This document shows, piece by piece, positions 41,818 through 52,745 of a DNA stretch of 64,000 bases. The stretch is from Brachionus manjavacas (lineage: Eukaryota; Rotifera; Eurotatoria; Ploima; Brachionidae). The position numbers and the translations under genes are program-made. Below the pieces are notes generated by a model. The model saw only the letters and a program-made list of their open reading frames with translations, was not told where the DNA came from and did not search any database. The stretch is taken from the NCBI GenBank assembly GCA_019054805.1, contig JAHQIY010000008.1, forward strand, positions 357,501-421,500. The letters run 5' to 3'. Position 1 is the stretch's first letter. Every line of letters begins with the position of its first letter.

Positions 41818-43554
41818 TCATTGAAAAAAGTCCTTTAACAATGTTCTGCGTCGCTTTTCAACAATACTCATGTGAATTCTGATATTAAACTTGTCATTCA
41901 AATTAACTTTCTCAAGACTGTGGCTTAAGTTCTCCACCTCCCTTTCCAATTCAGCCTGGATGTTCTCAAACAGCATTTTAGTCTCATTATTGTCCAAATA
42001 GTACGCATACGGATAAGTGTACTGAAGAGTATATCGAGCTCTGGTCAACACGTCCACAGCTTCGATCAAAAACTCCCAGTCCACCAGAGTGCCTCCTTCC
42101 TTGTTCATTATTTTGTGCTGAATCTTGAGCAGGCACTGTTGCCTCAGCGCTTTTTCGAACTTGAGACTATTTGAATGGTTGATCCAGCGGTGGTAGTAGT
42201 GTGTGTATCTGTTGAGTGCCTCTCTAGCTGTGTCTTGTTCCGGGTTGCCTTTGTATCTGTTGCAGTCATAGGTGGGACCGTGTGTTTTCCAATCGTTGCC
42301 GCATACCCAGCAAAACTCGTGCTTGCATCTATTACAGGTCATGTGAGAGCAACCACCATTTTTTTCAATGCAAACTTTGCACTTTGGACAGTCTTGAGTG
42401 TGAACCAACAAGTAATTTCTGGTCTCCGAATCGTCCTGACACTTCAGGTTCCATTTGCGAATAGTGCTGCAATTGTTCGGAGCATGGTAAGGAGTAGCGC
42501 ACAAGAAACAAAACTGAGTGTCACAATTTGTACAAAAAACTCGTTTGGCACCAGGTTTACTCCTGAGCCAAACAACACTGTCGCATTTTTTGCTCACTGT
42601 TTCAGTCGGCTCGGGAGATTCTGTTTCAAATGTGAAGGAAACAGTTGGCGTGGATGTAACTGTGCTTGTAAGTCGGATTCCAGTGTTGGCCACATGAGTG
42701 CGAGGTGTCGAAAACTGTGAGTTGACTTTTACACTGTGAATTTCGCCTGGACATACCTGCAGATCCTCACTCTCATTTATGAGGTCATTGACGACCAATT
42801 TTTTGTACTTTTCCATCAAATTCACATCACTTGTTTTCAAACATTCAAGAACAAAATTCTTGCCAGCCACCACATTACACTTGGTCTGCATACACTCAAA
42901 AAAGTGACCACCGGCATAGTTGACCAAAGACTCGAAGTGCATTTTCCAGCAATCGATACAAAACAAGTGACCACACTGCTCCAGAGCCATCATTTCTTGG
43001 CCAGATTTGGCACAGTAACAAATTTCGCAGCAAGTCTCCAATTCACTTGATTTGCCTGTCAAAGTGGTCGAAGCCATCGAAGTCAATTTGTTTTCGTTGA
43101 ATATGTTTAGATAAGAGACCAGACTTGTCTTGTTGACTGATGAGGTTTTCTTGCTGTTGTTGTTATTGTCATCGCTAAAATAAGACTTTAAAAAAGAGCT
43201 TGGATCTTTATTATATTCATTGAGAATGGTCTGATGGTTCCAGTTGAACTGTTTGAGAAGATAAAGTGCATCTAATGGATCGTCTAATTTTAATACAGAG
43301 GTCACATTTTGGCATTTTTGTTCAACTATCAAATCGATTTTGTTTTTTGGATAAATTTGATAGTCAAAGTGTTCCGGGTCCGACTGGATCAGGTCATTGT
43401 CGTCGTCTTCACTCTCACAGATATAATTGTTGTTGTGGTCGTCATCGTAGCTGTAGTGGTCATCATCGTATTCGTCCTCGTAATTGTCCGAATCGTCAAC
43501 GTCCAGATTTGAGTACATTTTTTGCTCTTCGCACTTTTTAACTTCGACAGACAT
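41818..43554 (-). CDS. ARIH2: Ariadne-2 type RBR E3 ubiquitin ligase
   Basis: 578 residues, one exon. RBR ligases take ubiquitin from an E2 onto a catalytic Cys and pass it to substrate; Ariadne proteins work with neddylated cullin-RING complexes. An acidic Asp/Tyr-rich N-terminus (20-60) and a UBA-like segment (85-125) precede RING1 from C176. IBR spans C268 to C372. The catalytic RING2 (DCPKC, 388-392) has catalytic C402 in GGCSHM, then the C-terminal Ariadne helical domain (440-578). DWKTHG, TLQYTYPYAYY and RRRTLLKDF favour Ariadne-2 over Ariadne-1. About 50 Ser/Thr/Pro-rich residues (272-322) split the IBR just after its first Cys, unlike the family as I know it. It ends at TGA. Confidence 0.92.
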   Translation of the reverse strand: MSVEVKKCEEQKMYSNLDVDDSDNYEDEYDDDHYSYDDDHNNNYICESEDDDNDLIQSDPEHFDYQIYPKNKIDLIVEQKCQNVTSVLKLDDPLDALYLLKQFNWNHQTILNEYNKDPSSFLKSYFSDDNNNNSKKTSSVNKTSLVSYLNIFNENKLTSMASTTLTGKSSELETCCEICYCAKSGQEMMALEQCGHLFCIDCWKMHFESLVNYAGGHFFECMQTKCNVVAGKNFVLECLKTSDVNLMEKYKKLVVNDLINESEDLQVCPGEIHSVKVNSQFSTPRTHVANTGIRLTSTVTSTPTVSFTFETESPEPTETVSKKCDSVVWLRSKPGAKRVFCTNCDTQFCFLCATPYHAPNNCSTIRKWNLKCQDDSETRNYLLVHTQDCPKCKVCIEKNGGCSHMTCNRCKHEFCWVCGNDWKTHGPTYDCNRYKGNPEQDTAREALNRYTHYYHRWINHSNSLKFEKALRQQCLLKIQHKIMNKEGGTLVDWEFLIEAVDVLTRARYTLQYTYPYAYYLDNNETKMLFENIQAELEREVENLSHSLEKVNLNDKFNIRIHMSIVEKRRRTLLKDFFQ

Positions 43555-45000
43555 TCTCCCAGATCTTGTCTAAAAATTTATTTGGAAAAAAATTTGAGAA
43601 CTTTTTAATTTTTAATTTATAATTTTTATTTGAATGTAAAAGTCGCTCAAGTTTAGTGACGTTGTTGAATTTAAAAATTAAAATTTTAAATTCAAGTTTT
43701 TTATTTTCTTTTAAATTTTTTATTATAGAAATAAATTTAAAAATGGAATTAGAAAATCTCTTGAAATTTAGGTTTAAAAAGACTGTTTTAAAAATTGATT
43801 CTAATAGGTGACATTTGTGGATTTTTAAAATGCTACTTTAATCTAGCAGTTTTGCTGCAGTTCGATAATTCATTTAATGTAAGAACTTAGAGAATTTTCA
43901 CAGACAATTTTAGGCTTTTGGAAAAAATATTTAAATTTTTTTTGTTCTAGCATCCGCACTGTCTCAACAAACTTTTTTTTCAAAAATGCAAATAAAATTT
44001 TTCCGTTAATTAATTTAAAAAAAAAAACTTGTATTTTCTCGTATTAAACTTATTCAAAAAATTTAAATTTTAATCACATCTAGTTGGAAACCTTAAGATC
44101 AAGACTTAATTTAAGAATTTTTTTATTTAAAAGCCAAAAAATATACTCTTAAAATTTTGAAGATAAAAAAGGAAAATTAAATGCTTTGTTTGATTGATTC
44201 ATTTTTAATTATCAACCTTTGTTATAATTTTTAATTTCTAAAATTCAGTTACGGAAAAATTTTAAAAAAATCAATCCATTTTTTATTTTTTTTCTGTTCT
44301 CTTGTACTGAATTTTTCATAACTATTTAAAAAAAAAAATACAATTATGATTAATACCTTAAGAACTTCGAATAAAAAATTCATCAGAAAGAACGTAAATT
44401 AAATGATAAATGATCAATTTTTTTGTTCATTTTTAACAACGAAATTTAAGATTAATTTTCTATTTCTGTGAAAAATTCTTGAAAAGAAATGTATGTAAAA
44501 CACCTTTAATTTTCATTTGATTGACTCGCATCAATTTTAAAACAATCACTTGAAATTTTTAGCAAATTTTTTGGTAAAAACGCTGGTTTCGCTTTTTATT
44601 ATAAAAAATTGTTGCTAAATACGTGAAACCTAAATATCGACGGCTGATCATTATCCTAATTATTTTTAATTTTATTATAGAGATATTATCAGTTTAATTA
44701 TAAATTTAATTTATTTTTTTAAGGATAGTTTAATATAAAATTTTTTTTAGTATTTCACATCTTTTTACAAATATGTCATATTTTGAGAATTTTCATGTAA
44801 ACATTTTTTTAAGTAAAAAACATTGTTAAACATATTCATTTATTTAGAAATCCGTCTTTAAATGAAATGGTGATTTTTTTTAACTAATTAGAATTTTTGA
44901 ATCAAACTTGATGAAAAAAATTTAGATTTGAAATACCAACTAAAATTAGCATACTGGATAGTCTTAGATAAAATAACTAAGTTAAAAAAGTAAAAAATTG
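43555..45000. other. AT-rich spacer upstream of Ariadne-2
   Basis: Must hold the Ariadne-2 promoter; no coding content or clear motif seen. Confidence 0.4.
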
Positions 45001-46261
45001 AGATGTCCAAAAAATTGAATAAATTTGGCACTTTTTTAAAAAAAAATGAATTTTTTTACCCTTCAATATTTATTTTCAAAATTATGTAAAAAAAAATTTA
45101 CCATAATTTACGTAAATTTTGGTAAAATGTAATCTATTTAATAGTAAAAAATGGTAAAATGTCAAAATTACATTAAACATTTAAAAAAGATTAAAATTGA
45201 AAATATAAAATAATATGGCCATCAATTAATGGACTGACAAAAAAAATTAAATTTTACTGAGAAAAAAGACTAAATCTACTGACAAAAAAACTACATATGA
45301 TGACAAATAAATTAATTGACTGATAAAATAATTATTTGAGTGACCAAAATACTTTTTTGACTAATTAATTATTTTTACAACAAATTAATAATTTTGAGGT
45401 CACAATAAAAATCAAAATCTTGAACTATAGCACCAAAATCAGAAGGAAGCTCCAGACGATTATGACAAACCGTTTTGTCCAAATCTCATCATCAAGCTAG
45501 AGTCAACTATGAGAAAGCGTCACAATTTAAGTTCATTCCTTACAATCTTAGAGAATTAAATTACTAAATAGCTTTTCTTTTTTTTTCCTTATTCACTCCT
45601 TGTGAAGCATAGGGTCATTACTTTTGATTTCCACTCAAGTCGAACTAAATAGCTTAATTAGAACTAAAATAAAATTAAAATGAATAAAATTTTGTCAGTA
45701 AAAAATTATTAAATAGTCATCTGAATATATATATGTTTGTCAGTCGTTTAATTTTTTATTGTCAGCTAAAAAAGATTATATTAGTTACCACTTTTAGTTA
45801 TTTTTTTCATCTTAAAAAAATCAAATTTGTCACCCCCCAAAAAATTTAAGCCAAATAATATTTTAATTAATTTAAATTAAAATCTAGATAATAATTTAAT
45901 TAATAGAAAATCAAGGAGGTTGATTAAACAATCAAAAAGCATTAAAACTAATTTAAATATTTTTTTTAACGTAAAAAAATGAAGATAAATTTTTTTTTTC
46001 AATTTAATTTAAAATTTTAATTAACCATTTTTTGCTATTTTTTACTATTAAATTGATTACATATTACCAAAATTTACGTAAATTATGGTAAATTTTTTTT
46101 AAAATAATTTTGAAAATATATATTGAAGGATAAAAAAATTCTTTTTTTTTTTAAAAAGTGCCAAATTGTTTCAATTTTTAGGACATTTTTTTTTTACATA
46201 AATTTACGTAAAATATTTTTTACGTAAATTATCGTAAATTACTAAATCCGGAACACCACTG
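45001..46261. mobile_element. Long-inverted-repeat DNA element
   Basis: 45001-45155 and 46031-46185 are inverted copies of about 155 bp, starting ATGTCC(A/T)AAAAATTGAA and including TTTGGCACTTTTT and ACCATAATTTACGTAAATTT. Outside the right copy lie more TTTACGTAAA palindromes and a possible terminus, CAGTGGTGTTCCGG on the minus strand at about 46261, hAT-like in style. The matching tip on the left is not visible, so the outer ends are uncertain. No transposase inside. Confidence 0.65.
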
Positions 46262-46802
46262 TAAGCATTAATAAATTTCTCTTAAAAATTTTATAAATTT
46301 CAATTCTCACGAATACTTTGCTATAAATAAAGGCAAATTAAAGGTGATACCTCACTTTGTGTGAAAGCAAAAAATAACTTTTCCCTCAAGGAGCAAAAGA
46401 GTTTTTAAATTTAAATAAAGATAAAAGAATTAATTAAAAATAAATAAAAAAAAAATAAAAAAAAAATAAAAAAAGTTTATCTTATCATTTTTTAATGATA
46501 AGATAGTAATTTGAAATAGTAAAAAGATAGTAAAAAGATTTTAATTTGAAAACAAAAAATAACAACTGTGATAGAGGGTTTTTAGAATTGGCCCGACTGT
46601 TCCCTCAAGGTCTTTGAATTTTCATTTTATCCACAAGAACCGGTTCATTAAAACCGGTTGATCCAAATCAAATTAAAATATAAACAAAAATCTCATCATT
46701 TATTTTATTAATTTACATGTTTATAATGTAAGACAAAGAACGGTTTAAAATTTAAAAAAAGATACAATTAAAAAAAAATAAAAAACTCTATACTACAATT
46801 TT
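46262..46802. other. AT-rich spacer downstream of RIC-8
   Basis: Simple AAATAAAAA runs near 46440-46480 and otherwise unremarkable; includes the likely RIC-8 3' UTR. Confidence 0.45.
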
Positions 46803-48821
46803 CTATTCATCTGAATGTTTTTTTTTAATTAAATTTAATGAATTGTCCACGTTGGTCTCTTGCAGCTCGAGAACATGCTGAAGTTGGACCACTCGGCCAT
46901 CGGGCCCAATAGTGGCTGGTTTGATGACACCACCGAGCCTAGTGAGCTTATCAATAGTGTTGGCAAGCTGGACAGCTTCGTGTTCCTTTTGCTCGTCGCT
47001 CATGCCCTCGAAAATGTCTCTTTTATTAGTGCGGACATACTTTTGGCTTTTGTGGTCGAGCTTGGCATTGTCGAGCTCGGCTCGGCCCGTTATCGGATTG
47101 ATACACTCTTCCAGCTGCTTGTAGTCCTCGGTGTCCGAGCTGTCCGAGTCGCTCGAGTACGCAGCCCGGTCTCCGTGCGAGCTGAGCATTAGGCCGGCTT
47201 CGGCAAGCAGGCCAGCCGCGTTGCCATAACCAGTGTACTTGATCAGCCGACTGACGCTCTCCTTGCATAGAATAAACAACAACTGGGCCACTAGGCGCTT
47301 TATCTGCAAATTGGCATCGGTCATGAGGCGAACTAGCCGATTTCTGATGTGGCCGCCCGATTGCGGCAGCGCCACCAAGTCTTTCTTGTTCAACGGAGGC
47401 AGCACCTTGAGCCGCGAGTAATGTCTTATTATGTTATTTGACTTGCACATCAAGGACAACAGCAACAAAACTGGATACAGTCGATCCGACTCTGTCAGTC
47501 CGTTTGTGTAGCTGGTCACGTGACGATCCATGTAAGACAAAATCATTGTCACCGCTTCCAAATTTTTGCCTTCGAACTCCGAGCCCTCGTCACTGCTTAG
47601 CAGCAAAAAGCTCTCATAGTCCGCACTGTCCTTGCTGGACATCTTGGCCTCGTCCTGCCGTTGCCTCAGTAGTTTGGATCGGCGCGACTGTCTTTTTCGG
47701 CTGTGGGCCAAACGAGCGCTTGTGAAGTAGTTGGCCATTTGACTGGGACTTGTGGTCGATTGTGTGGGGCAGCACGGAGTCATGAGCTCTTCGAAACAAA
47801 TGCTCGGCATGTTGGTCAACAGGTTGATTATGTTGCTGTGCAGGTTGTTGATTTTGTCGAAGTTTGGAGAAGTGGAGGCGTCTGGCCGACAGGTGATTAG
47901 GTCGCGCAGCACGGACACCAAGTGCATCAAGTGAGCTTCTTCTTCTTCGCTGGTGTGACCATGCTGTGTGCTCGATTGGCCGGCAAAGTTCAAATTGGGC
48001 TTGGCAATGTCCATGGTCAAGTTGTACAAGATTTTGAGTATTTCATTCACAAAGTCAATGTCGACTGGCTTCAAATAGCAATAGTCTTCTGAGTCCGCGC
48101 TGCCGACATCACTGTCGCTGCTCTGCAGTCTTTCCTTCATGACCAAATCGATTATTTCAATCAGATAAGTGATTACTTGAAGTTTTTCTCTCAGTTTGTA
48201 GCGAAGATCTCGATTGAAAACTGTGAGCAGAAACAAGATCCTAAGTTTAAAGATGGTCATTTGAAATAGGGTTTTGGATGTGGCCGAAGACTGGTCCTGC
48301 TTCAGGATTTCACTGAGCTGAAATTGTTTCAGAAAGATGGTGATGGCTTCGGCCACGTTGTTTTGAGAGTAGAAATTTTGGACAAATTTGCTATTGTAGA
48401 TCAAATTGGACATGGACATGAGGGCAGAGAGGCTAACTGGGTGCAGCTGGGCGCACCACGGCTCTTCGTTCAGGCTCAGGCCGGACATTTTTTGTATCAG
48501 CTCGAGCAAAGTGTCTGCTTCGAACAAAACTATGGTGGATGTGTCGCGACTGAGCAGCCGGATCATGTCCAAAAGGGAGGTGGCCAGCGCCAAGCCGGCT
48601 TTTGATGCGGCATCGCGCCTCAGCTCAGTGCACACCAGGTCCAAGCATTGCTGCACTGAGCGCGAGAATGTTTTGTGCACCGAATCGTCCGGCTTGAGTG
48701 CGCCGAACGAGAAAGTGTTGGAATTTTGGCTGTTAAAGTGTTGGATAGAGTTGGTAATGGCGTCAAAGTTTTTTCCATCGATCTGCAAAGCACATAAATT
48801 ATCTATTAAATCATCCAACAT
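46803..48821 (-). CDS. RIC8: RIC-8 (synembryn), chaperone and exchange factor for G-alpha
   Basis: 672 residues in one exon; vertebrate RIC-8 proteins are about 530-560. RIC-8 folds nascent G-alpha subunits and stimulates GDP release from them, in cytosol and at membranes. The armadillo/HEAT-like helical body fills most of the sequence. The C-terminal landmarks NPITGRAE, EGMSDEQKEHEA and GVIKPATIGPDGR, then an acidic end (HSDE), are the family's conserved tail. Two Ser/Asp-rich acidic patches (DSDVGSADSED and YSSDSDSSDTED) are possible CK2 sites. Its base composition is clearly GC-richer than its surroundings. The start at the first ATG gives MLDDLIDNL; the stop is TAG. Confidence 0.9.
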   Translation of the reverse strand: MLDDLIDNLCALQIDGKNFDAITNSIQHFNSQNSNTFSFGALKPDDSVHKTFSRSVQQCLDLVCTELRRDAASKAGLALATSLLDMIRLLSRDTSTIVLFEADTLLELIQKMSGLSLNEEPWCAQLHPVSLSALMSMSNLIYNSKFVQNFYSQNNVAEAITIFLKQFQLSEILKQDQSSATSKTLFQMTIFKLRILFLLTVFNRDLRYKLREKLQVITYLIEIIDLVMKERLQSSDSDVGSADSEDYCYLKPVDIDFVNEILKILYNLTMDIAKPNLNFAGQSSTQHGHTSEEEEAHLMHLVSVLRDLITCRPDASTSPNFDKINNLHSNIINLLTNMPSICFEELMTPCCPTQSTTSPSQMANYFTSARLAHSRKRQSRRSKLLRQRQDEAKMSSKDSADYESFLLLSSDEGSEFEGKNLEAVTMILSYMDRHVTSYTNGLTESDRLYPVLLLLSLMCKSNNIIRHYSRLKVLPPLNKKDLVALPQSGGHIRNRLVRLMTDANLQIKRLVAQLLFILCKESVSRLIKYTGYGNAAGLLAEAGLMLSSHGDRAAYSSDSDSSDTEDYKQLEECINPITGRAELDNAKLDHKSQKYVRTNKRDIFEGMSDEQKEHEAVQLANTIDKLTRLGGVIKPATIGPDGRVVQLQHVLELQETNVDNSLNLIKKKHSDE

Positions 48822-49412
48822 TTTATCTAAACAAAAAAGCGTGTTTTAGACAACAAAAAGAGAAGAGTTAAGCTTGGATGGTGTGACTGCACTAGTGCTT
48901 AGCTAAAGCTACGAGCATTGCTTCTGACTGTAACTTGATCTCGCTGTTTCAATGTCTTTCTAGATCTGAATAATTATTTAAATTAAAACAAGCTAGAATA
49001 TTAAGAATATTTGAAGAATAAATAGCTGAGAGAAAAGAGAAAATAAATTTCATTTTGTTCGATGGAAATGGCAAAAATTTATTATTATTATTATTTTTGT
49101 TGAATTATAATAATTCGGCCGAATTGACTTTGTTTGAAAAATAATTATACTGTGGCCAAGTTTTTATTCAAACCTCTCTTTTTTTCACAAAAATTAAATT
49201 TAACTGATAAATATAAAATCTAAAATAATCTTGAAATTTTTTTTTCTTTATTACCCTAAAAATTAGAAATAAAAAAACATGGCTTTTTTAAAAAATTAAA
49301 ATTAATTTAAAATTTCCCAAAATATCTAGTCTCGTTCCCCAGGTCTCCTGATGTAGATATTTTTATTTTTTTTATTACCCAATTATTAAGATTATACATA
49401 AAAAAATTGATT
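48822..49412. other. Spacer upstream of RIC-8
   Basis: Probable RIC-8 5' region. 48860-48960 is slightly GC-richer than average but has no motif I can name. Confidence 0.4.
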
Positions 49413-49420
49413 AACACTTA

Positions 49421-49625
49421 GTGGCACTTTTTTTTAAAGAAAGAAAACTAATTTACCTAGACATGGTACCTAAATTGTAAAGTAAAAGATTTAAAAAATA
49501 AACTGACTAAACTGACAAGGGTTGCTTTCGTTCTGTAATTTTTACTTCATTTAAAAAGAATCAAAGATAAAAAAATCAAGTACTATGTCTTAAATTAGTT
49601 TTCTTTTTTTAAGAAAAAGTGCCAA
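49421..49625. mobile_element. Short foldback (MITE-like) element
   Basis: Arms 49421-49455 and 49591-49625 are inverted copies beginning TGGCACTTTTT and sharing AAGAAAACTAATTTA, with weaker pairing further in (AGACAT then GTAC). The TGGCACTTTTT tip resembles a block inside the inverted repeat at 45030. Confidence 0.6.
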
Positions 49626-49632
49626 TAAATTA

Positions 49633-50355
49633 AAATATTGTATTATTATTTAGTTTAGTGTCTTTTTTATGTTTAATCGGCAAGATGTAAATAATTATTT
49701 TATTTTTAAAATTTTCATTTTTTCCAAAGATTGTATGCAATTTTTTAGTAAATTTTTTAATCATCAAAATGACTTAAATTTTATGAAATATTGTATAAAT
49801 TTTTTTTGAAAAATATAAATTATTTTCATTTTGCCGTCTAAGCTTAAAAATTGAGGAATTTTATTTTAAATTAGGGGTATTTTATTCAAATTTTGTGGTA
49901 TCGGTTTTCAAAGTCTGTTTAAAAAATTTTAAATTTTGGATTTGATAAAAATAAGAAGAAAAAATAACTAGATAGCAGTCACACAAGATACGGTAAACCC
50001 TTGAAGAAGAAGTTGAGAAGAGTTGGGTGCACTAAAAGCTGAATACTAAATTTTAATGTTTTGATAAGCCCTACACCATTACTGCATTTGAAATCAAAAT
50101 TTGAATTTAAACATTTTCAGAAATTAAATTTTCGGTTTTTAGGATTAAAAACCGAAAGTTAATTTATTTTAATTAATTTCAAAATTATTTTTTATTTAAT
50201 TAACGAAATAATATTTATATTTGTTTTAATTTCAGGATGAAAAAAAAAATAAATTAAATAAAATTCCAAATTTTTTAATTCCAATCGAATATTTAATTTT
50301 ATGATTAAAGGAAAAAGTCCAAAACATTTTTTTTAGAAATAAATTAACTAGGAAG
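49633..50355. other. AT-rich spacer, no gene seen
   Basis: No recognised content. Confidence 0.5.
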
Positions 50356-50361
50356 TACTAA

Positions 50362-50478
50362 TTCACCAACAGGATAGTCAACGAGTGGAACGCCTTGCCA
50401 GTTACAGTGACAGACGCCGACTCCGTCAACAAGTTCAAGAATGGATACGATGTATTTCGGACTAGTCAACAATCCTGA
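50362..50478 (+). pseudogene. LINE ORF2 extreme C-terminus
   Basis: 39 codons reading FTNRIVNEWNALPVTVTDAD, SVNKFKNGYD, ending at TGA. This is the standard (F/V)xNRxxxxWNxLP ending of non-LTR retrotransposon proteins, followed by about 190 bp of likely 3' UTR and an (ATT)n tail. 5'-truncated as LINE copies usually are. Confidence 0.8.
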
Positions 50479-50690
50479 AGATGAACATTATTTATAAAAT
50501 TTTTCTCTTACAGCTTTTTCTATCGAGAATCTTAACTCTTACTTTGACCTATAAATTTTAAACAGGATATTTTTTTTTTCAGTACTTTCTATGTGTTATG
50601 TGCAAGGAGCTACCATAGGTAGTAGGTCATCTCCGCAAGCTAGTCTTGCTGTAGCTTATATATATTATTATTATTATTATTATTAATTGA
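50479..50690 (+). mobile_element. LINE 3' UTR and (ATT)n tail
   Basis: Follows the LINE stop codon; contains AGTAGGTCATCTCCGCAAGC and ends in a pure ATT repeat at about 50664-50690. Confidence 0.65.
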
Positions 50691-50970
50691 ATAAATGGCA
50701 AGAAAAAAGAGTTTAACTTCGTGGAATTTTTACCTAATAACAAAAATAGTGAGATCAATGCTAATTTTTGGGAGTGAAGAAAATCTAATTATATAATCAA
50801 CAAAAAAAATTAAAAACTGAAATAGAACACAAAATGAATAACAATTATCGAAATTTAAAAATTTTACATATTTAAATGGAAATTTTCTCATAATCTTATT
50901 TTTGTCTTATTTTTATCTTATTTAATTTTATTTTTTTTTAAATACTTATTTTTGCTTTTTAATTTTTTTT

Positions 50971-51000
50971 ACATCGCCTTAAAGGCGTTCATTGAAATAT
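50971..51000 (+). repeat. LINE-like 3' hairpin
   Basis: ACATCGCCTTAAAGGCGTTC then ATTGAAATA; CGCCTTAAAGGCG is a near-perfect palindrome. Matches 2971-3000. Confidence 0.5.
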
Positions 51001-52690
51001 AATCAAAAACAAAGAGTCGAAATCAGTTAATGGGTTTATTCAATGAACATCAAAACGAAAAAAACCCAAAATAGTTATGTCAAAAATTAATATAATTTTT
51101 TGATTTTTGTTTTATTTAGAAAATTATTTTTTTTTGTAAAAATTGGAATATGATATGTCTTAAATTTGAATAAAAATATTAAAATTGAATTAACTATCTT
51201 TTTTATTTTATATATTTTTTGGATCCCTATGAATTCTTTGGAATTTTTACAAAAAAACATTTGATTTTCTATTTCATGATCTTCAGCATAATAATTAAGC
51301 TCAATTTTGTGTCAAGCATAATATATAGAAATGAGATAGAAAATTTAAATTTAATATATGAGCAAAAGATCATTTAATTTTAATGAGCAAAATAATCTTC
51401 TTAAAATCTATGAACATAACACTTTTAATTTTAAAAAATGGATTCTTAAAATATTTCATCAATTTTAAAGCGATTCAATTAGAAAAAATCTCTTTTGACA
51501 CTAATTTACGTAAGATATTTTTTTTTCATAACAAAGAAGTACATTAAAACACTATGACAAGCTACTTGAGCCCATTAAGCTATTTCATCAAAAAAAAATT
51601 GTTAAATTATTCATGAATAATCAGTCTTTCGAAAACACAGACATTTTGATGTCAATATAATTTATTTTATTTATAAAAATTACTAAATCGTCAAATATAT
51701 AGATTCAAGTTTTGAAATATGCTTTTTATTATTTTAATTTTTTGTCTGACAATGAAAAAAGGATAATACCCATTCTACAAAGCATAAGGGCTTATTGCTA
51801 ATTTTAAAGCTAAATTTTATACTAAAGATTTAATTTTTTATGAAAAATAATTTTAGATTTATTTAATTTCTTAATTTCAAGGTTAATTAACGAGCAAGCG
51901 CCTATGTCACGAAAGACCAATTAACAATTCTGTAGACGTCTCAAGAAGGAGATTGTTTTACTCATTAAGAAATTCACATCCATATTCTTTAGTTCTTCAT
52001 TTAAATTAAAGATTTTAATTAAAATATTATTATTTTTTAGTTATTAAATTTTGGTTAAGTCTTTGGATTTTGGCATCGTGTCACAATAAATTTACTGAAA
52101 AAAATTTTTTTTTAATCTGAAAACCTCGAGTAGGACTTTAAAAGTCCGACTGAAAAGAATCATAAGACGTTCCAAGAAAACCATGATTTTACACTTCATT
52201 AATATTATAAAGTTTTTATTCTTTTAAAAACATCGTCAAACATAGTCAGCGTATTTATCTTAGAGAAAAAAGCATGTCGCTCCGTTGAACAAAGTCTTTT
52301 AGAATTTTAAAATGTATCTATTTAAATTATTTCTATTCCATATTTAAACTATTCTAATTTTTTTTAATTTTATTTGTTTAAAATTATTTCAATAATGTTA
52401 CCAAACGTAGTTTTTAGGCAAAATTATGAAGTTACGAAAATTTAAGCGGGTTTTTGAAAATGGCAGATCAAATTTTAGTGTAAAAAACATTTAAAAAAAA
52501 AAAAAAATTTTATAAAAAAACCTACTTAAAATTACAAATGCAAAATTTTTTTTTCATTAAATTAAAAAAAAAAGATTTTTAATCGACTGAATTTTTCGGT
52601 AAATACCTAAGCTTATTTAAACTAATTTGTATAATCTTTTACTATGAAAAAAATATATCAATTTTTATATGAAGTAATAATTATATATTG
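51001..52690. other. AT-rich spacer, no gene seen
   Basis: No recognised coding or RNA features. Confidence 0.5.
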
Positions 52691-52745
52691 ATAAATATTT
52701 TGTAATTTTGCAATACAAAATTAACTTTGTTTCGCTTTAATAAAT
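52691..52745 (-). repeat. Inverted scrap of the palindrome-bearing repeat family
   Basis: The complement reads GCGAAACAAAGTTAATTTTG, TATTGCAAAATTACAAAATA, the same blocks found near the ends of the repeat copies at 54290 and 60160. Confidence 0.5.

Noticed and set aside
42175..42720. 181-codon plus-strand ORF across Ariadne-2
   Set aside because: Antisense shadow of a strongly conserved gene; no domain of its own.
46860..48849. Several ORFs of 60-147 codons antisense to or out of frame with RIC-8
   Set aside because: Shadows created by the GC-rich RIC-8 coding sequence; composition and lack of motifs give no support.
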